DNA from: Pseudevernia furfuracea
Taxonomy: Eukaryota; Ascomycota; Lecanoromycetes; Lecanorales; Parmeliaceae
NCBI GenBank assembly: GCA_022315425.1
Contig: JAIUPT010000032.1
Location: 980,501-1,044,500 of the forward strand
Reading direction: 5' to 3'
DNA length: 64,000 nucleotides
Position 1 is the first letter of the stretch. Every line of letters starts with the position of its first letter. The translations under genes were made by a program, and so were the position numbers. Positions 56,180 to 64,000 of the stretch are shown here, one piece after another. A model generated the notes under the pieces. It searched no databases and had not been told where the DNA came from. It saw nothing but the letters and a program-made list of their open reading frames with translations.

Positions 56180-57670
56180 TTCGCATGCGTCGCCAGCTCG
56201 GACCTGCATATTGGCCCGAATCTTTCCCCACATTTGCAGGGAAGATGGGGCTACAACGTGTGCATGTCCCTAATGCAGATCTCATTCAAAACCGGGTTTG
56301 AAGGTACGCCTCGAGGTTGTTTACAGATCTCCTTACTTATCCGCGTTTCCGTTGCAAGATTGCCAATCGGATCGGAAGCAGGATCCCGATGCTCCCCAAG
56401 CGCTCGTATGTCTCATATGCAGGTCTCGCTTTTGGGAATATCCAGACTACTCCACTCGACTAAATAGAGAGATTGCATATACACACTCTCGAATCAAGCC
56501 CATACCAGACCCCTGAATTGTTCTCATGGAGGCGTGGGTCTTTCTACTGAGCCTGGAGAGGTGACTTGCATTATGATACAGGTAAAGCTAAGTAGATGTA
56601 CGAAATAGGGACTTGCCTCTATGACAATGGCCAAGTCTCAGTCAAAGGTGCGCGGAGAAGCTCGCCTATCAAGACTACCGACGGATACGGCAAGGGCACC
56701 AAGGGTGTGGCTTGCATATATTCTGAATCCACAATTTCACTGCCTCTGAACCCTTGTCCATAGTTAACATCCATGACCATATAAAATTCTTATTGGCCGG
56801 GGTAGTGCCTGGGCATATCCAGTGGGTTTGTTGCTTGATAACATCTGCTCCGTGGCGCCGGCTGGAGATGCAAAATGTAATGTTTGACATTGACGGATGC
56901 AAGCCGCCCTTCCCCTAGCGCACCCTGAGGCCTGACGGTAGATGTTGTCTTAATCATCTGAGATCGCTGCGGACTGATCGAAGCTCATCTTGCTTGTATA
57001 TCAAATCCTATCCTCGCCAATTTCGCTCACCCTCTATCCAAACTCTGCTCTCCCCGGACCTACCTACTATTGCACAAGATTCTTGCACTCCCATATTGGC
57101 GTTTCTCATACAAATATGTCCTTCGACCGTCAGATGTTGGGGTTGTTAAAGCGCCATTGGTGAAACATTTGCTGGGAAAGAACCAGCGTCCCCAGCGAAA
57201 CGACTCACTTTACCACCAGTTTTTTGAATAAAAAACTCCGGACTGTTTGCTCTGGTTAGTCCCGTTCCCCGTCTGCCCTTCAGATTGGCTGCCAGCTTTG
57301 GCTTTCAATCTTTTTGCAAGCAAAACAGAAGACTAGGATTTGTAAGGGACTTCTACCGCTTGGCTACTTCTTCCCAATGCAGCTGATGCTCTTTTTCTTT
57401 CCTGAGATGGAATCCCGTCGGCCATCCCTCAGTCTTCGTCTGGAGGCCGCAATTCATCACCTTTGTCTTGATGTTCCAACTAACAGACGCAGTAGGGCTT
57501 GGATGCACCAAAAAAATCCGAGTATATCCAGTACCGAACAAGTCCAGGATACATTCTCTTCTCATTAGCTCACCAAGGGAAGCGCCATCAATAATACCCG
57601 TTGTGAACCTTGCTTCGAGTCCATTGCTCGAGGACTTTCAACTGCACGTCGCTTGATCATACTCGACATC
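56180..57670. other. 1.5-kb gap between ABCC and DUF2841 genes
   Basis: 1491 bp. Short frames only (at most ~84 codons), none with domains. A pyrimidine-rich stretch occurs at ~57005-57080. Nothing else recognised. Confidence 0.4.
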
Positions 57671-59981
57671 ATGGTCCAGCGACCCATTTCGGACATGGGT
57701 CACTGCAGACCAACAGGGGCACCCTCAAAGAACATATTCGACCCATCTAATGATGACCTAAATTGGATTCAAGGTATCTCAGTCCCAGAAGGTGCTCCTA
57801 ACGCGGTGTCAATGGTACGTGATTAGCGTTCAATAGTCGATCTATGCTGATACTGAACTATTCAGCGTCCACTACAGGCTTTGAGGGACCACTGCAACAT
57901 CCAGGCCCGCGAGGTGATTTGCCTTCTCGACTCTGGTAAGGTAGTTAAGGTCACCATGACGCACCCGGAGCCCCAAGAAGTTCACACCGAGGATCACCTG
58001 ATACGCCATCTTTCTCGCTCATCCATAGACGCAGTTGATGGTGAGCATTGCCATATGCGCCCACGGTCTATTTTTGATGGTGACCAAGCTTGCTGACACG
58101 CTCGCAGATTTTGATCAGGAAAAACTTGCACCCAAAAGTGGACGGGCTCGCGGCCTGGCAAGTGCAAGTCGTCATACTCATGGTCGGACCTCGAAGAGGA
58201 AGAGGAGAGGCTCTAGCTCCCCTGCTCTTCATGCACGCTTAAAGCGACCAATCATCAAAAACCGCCGAGCCGCAATCATGGCAGGTGACAAATCCGACTC
58301 CGAGGACGAAATAGACGAGTTAGAAGGTGAAGAGACCGAAACACACCTGATGAGAATAGATGACGCATTTCCAGATTACTACGACATGGCCTTTCGGTCG
58401 ATAAACCAGCTTGCCTGCAAGGACATTGGAACAACGTGGATTAAGGTCTGTCATTCACGAAAAAAGCAGACTTACCATCCCTACAATGGCGGGAAGGTTA
58501 GTGGGAGGTTTGGCAGTGAGAGGTCAATGGAAGAGCATGGGTATGCCGGACACTTTACCCGTCCAGATTACTGGCCCTCTGATAAAGGTTGGCAAGATCC
58601 AAAGAACAAGGCTTGTCGGCACAGAGAACCGGCTCATGTGAAGAAGCCTGGTCAGTCAGTCTGTGGGCTCGCCCCGAATCCAGCGCTGACTTCCGATCTA
58701 GAACGGCTGGTACTACTTGCCCACCTCCTGCGAAGTCAATCCAAAGGTTTTAAACATGGTGATTTTAGCCTGGACAAGTTGAGGAAAAGTACCGATGGCA
58801 TTCATCTTGAGTACCCAGCGAATTGGACGACCGAATCTCTTGAACGCCTAGAAGAGATTTATCGGGTGAGGGAAAAGGAGATGGAGTTTGAGCGGGGGGA
58901 GTGTGGTGAGTTTCGCACCAGCTGGCAGCGTTCCTCGCGTTGTGCTAATACTGCGTCAGATGCAGATACTCTGGTGCCGATCCAGATGCCCAAATCCCGT
59001 TGCAAAAGTCGCAATGCCTTGAAGTCGGGGGTCAAGGCCGCAAGTCCACCCAGCGAGCAGGTGAAACAAGAACCTGGGGAGACGAGCCCTACAACATGTA
59101 ATGCGCCTGTTGCAAACATGGGCATCGACGTGCAAATCAAGGAAGGGGAAATGGACGTAAACGAAGGGTCTGAGCCCACCATCCTTGCGGACACATCTTC
59201 GTCGACTGAGGACTTTGCTCCTGACGCGAGCTGCCCTGAACCTACATTGTGCGAAGCTCCCATAAATCAGCATGGGTTGCCTTTCTTTGACTCGCCGTCG
59301 CCACAAAGCCACTACAACTCGGCCCAAGAAAGTTGGACTCCGCAATCAGCAAATCTCGGGCCAGAAGACCCTACCATGTTTACGCATCCAAACCCTTCTG
59401 GATCCATCGCGACACCCAGCGAAGCTCAAAGATCTCTGCCATTGCATTGCCAATACCGTTTCGGATCGTCCTCGATGCAAAGCTTCCCAAGCCAAGAATT
59501 TGTACGCCGCCAGTACGATCATGAGTCGACCGCCCCTCAACGAGTCGCAAATGGAATGTGTCCGGATAGAACATTCACTCGCGCCCCTCCAGCCTGGCCC
59601 GTTGCACAGAAGGTGGAAAACATCCGTCACCCAATGTGGGCTGCGTCTTCAACAGGCATGGTTGGAATTGTTGGATTGCAGACTGACGAACTTTGGCGTG
59701 CCCAGATGGAGCGCTCGATGTATACCGCCGTCGCTGATCCCAGCGTCTCTCTGTTACCATCTACGAATGGCTCCTTTAGCAGTGGCTATAGCGAGGCGGG
59801 TCCTTACAGCGGCCTACAATTGGACAATTGGAATGATGGGAACCAGAACGCAATGCCACAGTATTATCAAGGTCTTAATGAGGACCTGCAACGCGGCCTC
59901 AACCTTCAGGCAGCTAACATTTCCTTATACTATCCCTCAAGCGTGAACGCACCCGGCCACGAGTTTAATCTATTCTTCTAG
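57671..59981 (+). CDS. DUF2841-domain protein, fungal hypothetical
   Basis: Exons 57671..57814, 57866..58040, 58108..58905 and 58960..59981 give 712 aa. The last intron (54 nt) is in frame and stop-free but has a strong GTGAGT donor and TGCTAATAC branch, so I remove it. After a nuclear-looking basic region (RTSKRKRRG) and an acidic patch (SDSEDEIDELEGEETE) comes the DUF2841 core (~225-330): DYYDMAFRSINQLACKDIGT, then TWIKVCHSRKKQT, HPYNGG, YWPSDKGW, CRHREPAHVKK and ERLVLLAHLL. The C-terminal half is Ser/Pro/Gln-rich, as in transcription regulators, ending HEFNLFF. Probably nuclear; function unknown. Confidence 0.78.
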
Positions 59982-62233
59982 GATAAACGACAGCTCGAAT
60001 AATGTCATGCGATCCTTTCCTCTTACAGTCCATTCGACCAACGCTCTTTTGGCCCGGCTGGCTCGCTGGGAGTTTTCAGACCGGACTTTACGACGATATG
60101 CTTCCCACCGCTCATTGTTCCACTTAAGGTGGCTTCTGATTTTTACGTTCAATTTACGGGTTTGCTTCTATTCACCGCCGAGGATAGGTATATGTTCTAG
60201 CAGCTCTCCAATTTTGGAATCTCGACAACCCCAGCGCATCCATGTACCAAACGCCACGTCCTACTGCCGATACGTGACGCCGGTCCATAAGGAGGGTATT
60301 TATGGGTGATAATCTTGCGGTTACGGTACTTCTGAAGATCATGGGGGTCCGGTTGATACAGCTGGCTGTTGAACATCTTTTGGTTTCTTGCTTCACCTTG
60401 TCTTTCATTGGGACGTGTAGTGGGTAAAGAGTATCGGGTACCTTAGTGTTACGATTAATGAAAGCAAGTTACTACTTGTGGAAACCCACCTTTCTCTATG
60501 TCTCTCTCTTTCTCACTACAAGGCGTAAAGCGGTGGGAATGCTCTCGTACGTGTCTTTCATCGTCCTGCTTCTGATATTGATTGGTAGTATATGCACGCA
60601 GAATGTTACGAGCGTAAGGTATGAAAAGTGGAGTTAGCTGGTTCTGAAATTAGTACCATGCACGTCTACATACACGTTACCCCATAGAGTAGAATGCATG
60701 CATATGCAAGTTTTATCGGTCGGCTCGGCAAGACCCATTTTATGTATGTACTATTCTCCACACATCCGCAAGGCTCACACCTTTTTCCTCGCATAATCGC
60801 ATAATCGCATTCTCTCGAAGCCGCTGATTAACGTAGAGTACATGCAGGTGGATTACCATGTCTTTTCCGAGTCCGTGTCCAATCTAGGTATCTCACGGCT
60901 CCATTGCATGCAGGGCAACAGACGTCGTATGGCTAGGCAAGGACATGCATGACCAAGGAATTATGGGTGCATCAACGCATCAAAGGACCAATGGCATTAA
61001 TACATTGATGCAACACTAACCCGGTAATCACAGTTACCAAACTTACCACCCGAGAAACCTAGCGGAAGTGCATGCCGACAGATCTAGGTGTACTATTGAT
61101 TACCTAGGTACTCTGAGTCTGCATGCTCTCTCATCAACCCCACTCATGTCAAGGGGGGCTTTGCGCCACGATGCACCCGATAGACTGACTCCATGAGTAC
61201 CGATGCAGTAATAACCTGGGATCCTCTGCTCGATTAACTTTTTCGATCTACCGTATATCCGTCCGGCTGCCAACAGTCCATGATTCAGTCATGCCTCAAT
61301 GGCGGCCAGTGTTTCTTTAGCAATTCTGCACCAGTCTGCTTTTGAGCTTCGGAGGTATCACCGTGGAGCTTCCTTTCAAGCAAGGTTCTGACTGCTTCGC
61401 CTGCCTTCCCCTTTCTGTAATCACCTCGATTAGCGGCCTCAACATCCTTTTTTTTTCTCCTGCCTCCCTCCAATCACGAATGGCATGTGGCATTCCCATG
61501 CTGCATTTAATGGCTCTTCTCTTCGGCAAAGGCCTGAGCTTGCCTACAATCAAATCTATCGTCTCCACACCTACCTCTGATCCCAAGAGAAGTTTTCGGC
61601 TTGCGCTGGAACGAAAATCAGAGGAGAGATGTACAAGGCCGAATAAGATGGCTCAAATGCCTCCACACTCCTTCCAATCTCCATGGGAGACGGTGAATAC
61701 CAGATGATATGAGGATTGTAACAGTGGCTTTGGGTCCAATAAGCAGCACCAGAGGTCAAGAAGAACTAACCCTGGCTTTTCCCGTCGCAGATACAGACGC
61801 GTTCGAACAGCACTTTCCTTGTACATCAGTAGGGAGCTGACTCGGGGAGGGTTTGCGATGGCTAAGGTATTCATTGTCTGAGCTAGCAGCGAGTGAATAT
61901 GTACGTAGGTCCAACAATGAATGCCTCCCCATACTCAAGAAATCCTCAATTAAACCAACGAATAATTCCTTTCTACCATCTAACTATAGACTATTGGATA
62001 GAGTAAACAGAACATGTTTTTGACGAATATCCAAGTGTGCCAAGCATTCATCAGGCCTTCGGGCCGTTAAAGCTCCGTGTCTTCAGCCATTCCGCATTTA
62101 GCGGCATCAAAGCACTCGTCTCTCCGTAACGTGAAGTAAAGTCAACACCCCCGATTCATCAAACTCATCGAGTCTTCCACCTTAATGTACTCGACTCTTT
62201 CACCGCGTGGTCACCTCCTGGACGACTGGCGCA
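59982..62233. other. 2.25-kb gene-poor interval
   Basis: 2252 bp. No ORF beyond ~120 codons and no convincing tRNA. GCATGCAT-type motifs recur at ~60690-60960. A weak minus-strand candidate at 61285-61874 (two frames that might be spliced) was not accepted. Remaining sequence probably holds the DUF2841 3' UTR and the SAC3 promoter. Confidence 0.4.
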
Positions 62234-64000
62234 ATGTCAGCGCCTCAAGGGCTACGTTCCAGGAGTGGTAGCAGAGGACGTGGAAATCCACGGGCAGGCT
62301 TTAGAACAAGAGCAGCTGCTCATGGAGGAAGAGAAAGGCAGCCTGTTAAGAGGGCGTCTACGAACCCGACGACCCGCGAATCCTCCCATCATCTCAAATC
62401 ACCTCCCGATCAGAATCTCCACCACAACAAATCATCGAGGAGCCCGTCTTCCCTCTCCTCGGCATTCCAGAGTCACGCAGGTAACACGCCGAAACCGTCG
62501 AGCGAGAGTTGGCGCAACCCATCTGTGGAAGATAGCCGGACCTACAAGCAGCGCATGAGCGATCTCTATCAAACGGTACGTATTCCACCCTACAACTACT
62601 CACACGAAGACATACATAGTGACATTTGGCCTTTCCGTCGTGCCTACAGCTCAAGCAAAATCGAGAAAAAGAACGGAAGGATGCAATCAAGAATGGCTTT
62701 CTTGCAGACCCGGACAAGCCAACTTCGCTGGCTTATGCCATCACACCAGTGGGGACCTGCCAAGATATGTGCCCTGAATATGAGCGAGTCGAGAGAATTG
62801 TACAACTCATGGTCGATGGAAGCGAGAAGGTATGGGAAAGGAAAGGTGAATAGTCGCATTGGGAAGATTGTGCTGATTTTGGCATAGATATCACCGTCGT
62901 TGGATTCGGACATCATGGTGCCCTCTGAAGAAATCATGGTTAAAAGGTTTCGACGATCTGCAGCCGGTTATGACGAGCAACTTCCATCCGATATTAGACC
63001 CCCAGCTGTTCTCCAAAAGACTTTGAACTACCTCATCAACGATGTCATTGGTGGACCAGAGTTACTTCACAAAGTGCACAAATTCGTATGGGACCGGACG
63101 CGAGGCATCAGGAACGACTTCTCCATCCAACAAGTCACCAAGGTAGATGACTTACGAATTGCTATTGATTGCTTTGAGCGCATTGCACGCTTCCACATCC
63201 TGTCCTTACACCAGCTGTCAAAATCTGCGGGCACGGGCTTCGACCATCACCAAGAACGCGAACAGCTGAACAACACCCTGCTCTCTCTGATGTATTACTA
63301 CGATGACAGTCGACACAAATTAACCTCGCCCAATGAAGCCGAGTTCCGGGCCTACTGCATCATCTTCGAGATTCAAGACCAACGACCAGATCTGGAGGAC
63401 CGCGCACAGAATTTGCCAAGACCTATCCTTAAGGATCCACGGGTTCAAATCGCACTCAAGTTATACGCTGCGGCTGGAAATACATCAGATGAGCAAGGAC
63501 CCCTACGGCCGCGTACTCAATTCCTAACCGCGCAAGCAAACACTGGAGGCTTCTGGAACTTGGTGCAGTCGAACGCTGTCTCCTACATGATGGCATGTGT
63601 CGCAGAGATATACTTTGGGCTTGTGCGAAGAATAGCACTGCAAGCCATTTCGAAGGCGTACAGGGCAAAACGACTTGGACAAACGAGAATGGATGACTGG
63701 ACACTAAAAGATTTGACGGATGCTCTCGGTTTTGATGATGAGAGTAAGACGCAACAGTACTTTAGGTCCCACGACGTTGTTATACATAAAAAAGGGGATG
63801 GCACTGAATTTATAGACGTTGGATCGGTGATAGACGATATAGGTCAGTCCTCGCATTTTACATACTGCGATCATTTGCAAACCTCTTCTAGATGACGATG
63901 CTTGGGGCAGTCACAAATTCTCCATCAGATTGGTGGAGTCAAAACGGCTTGGTCGAACCTTACCAGCCGTGATCAATGGGCTAAGTGCTTCTCAAGCACA
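62234..64000 (+). CDS. SAC3: Nuclear mRNA export factor Sac3 (SAC3/GANP), N-terminal part
   Basis: Scaffold of the TREX-2 complex at nuclear pores, linking transcription to mRNA export. Exons 62234..62575, 62650..62829, 62888..63842 and 63892..>64000; the gene continues past the window (528 residues seen). The N-terminus is Arg/Gly/Ser-rich (RSRSGSRGRG), followed by the SAC3/GANP domain from ~145: TPVGTCQDMCPEYERVERI, RFRRSAAGYDEQLPSDIRPP, DRTRGIRNDFSIQQ, IARFHILSLHQL and, near the end, the PCI-like NAVSYMMACVAEIYFGLVR. Introns are 74, 58 and 49 nt. The start is the first ATG in frame with good family context. Confidence 0.93.

Noticed and set aside
61285..61874. Possible minus-strand small gene: an ATG frame from 61874 and a lysine-rich frame ending HWPPLRHD
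   Set aside because: The frames need an unsupported splice across a poly-A run, and neither matches a family I know.

Overview
This window is nuclear DNA of a filamentous ascomycete (Pezizomycotina). The evidence is dense genes on both strands, introns mostly 48-60 nt with GT..AG ends and CTAAC/CTGAC-like branch points just before the acceptor, ORFs that join only after splicing, and fungal families: Cut12, Mid1, SAT4/Pth11-type rhodopsin proteins, DUF2841 and fungal GCN2. I cannot assign a class or species. No rRNA, convincing tRNA, CRISPR array, intact transposon or prokaryotic operon was seen.

Layout. 1-17993 is conserved housekeeping: the 3' end of GID-complex FYV10, BMT5 (rRNA methyltransferase), UREF (urease maturation), a SIS1-type J-protein, DRG1/RBG1, GCN2, CWC2, a Cut12-like spindle-pole protein and CDC34. 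18.6-22.5 kb is an accessory-looking patch: a broken P-loop GTPase pseudogene, a doubtful small membrane ORF, a repeat patch, and a secreted major-royal-jelly/yellow family protein. 22.6-51 kb returns to core genes: COQ8-like ABC1 kinase, MID1, a rhodopsin-domain receptor-like protein, GABA transaminase, SET2, an AT-hook protein, SPT4, PPT1 (PP5), POP8, ESS2, peptidyl-tRNA hydrolase and a UBA-like/UIM protein that looks like a dead USP. 51-56.2 kb is an MRP-type (ABCC) transporter, 57.7-60 kb a DUF2841 protein, and the window ends inside SAC3.

The genes do not form one pathway. Recurring themes are ubiquitin (FYV10, CDC34, UIM pseudo-USP), translation and its control (DRG1, GCN2, BMT5, PTH1), RNA processing and export (CWC2, ESS2, POP8, SAC3) and Pol II elongation/chromatin (SPT4, SET2). 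Many genes are divergent pairs sharing short promoters: BMT5/UREF, DRG1/GCN2, CWC2/CUT12, COQ8/MID1, SPT4/PPT1 and POP8/ESS2.

Most notable: a pseudo-USP with UBA-like and UIM modules, two GC-AG introns, a 15-nt micro-exon in DRG1, a heat-shock element upstream of SIS1, a PP1-docking motif in the Cut12-like protein, and a multi-frameshift GTPase pseudogene. I found no clearly new multi-gene system. Exon coordinates are my own splice reconstructions from reading frame and family conservation.
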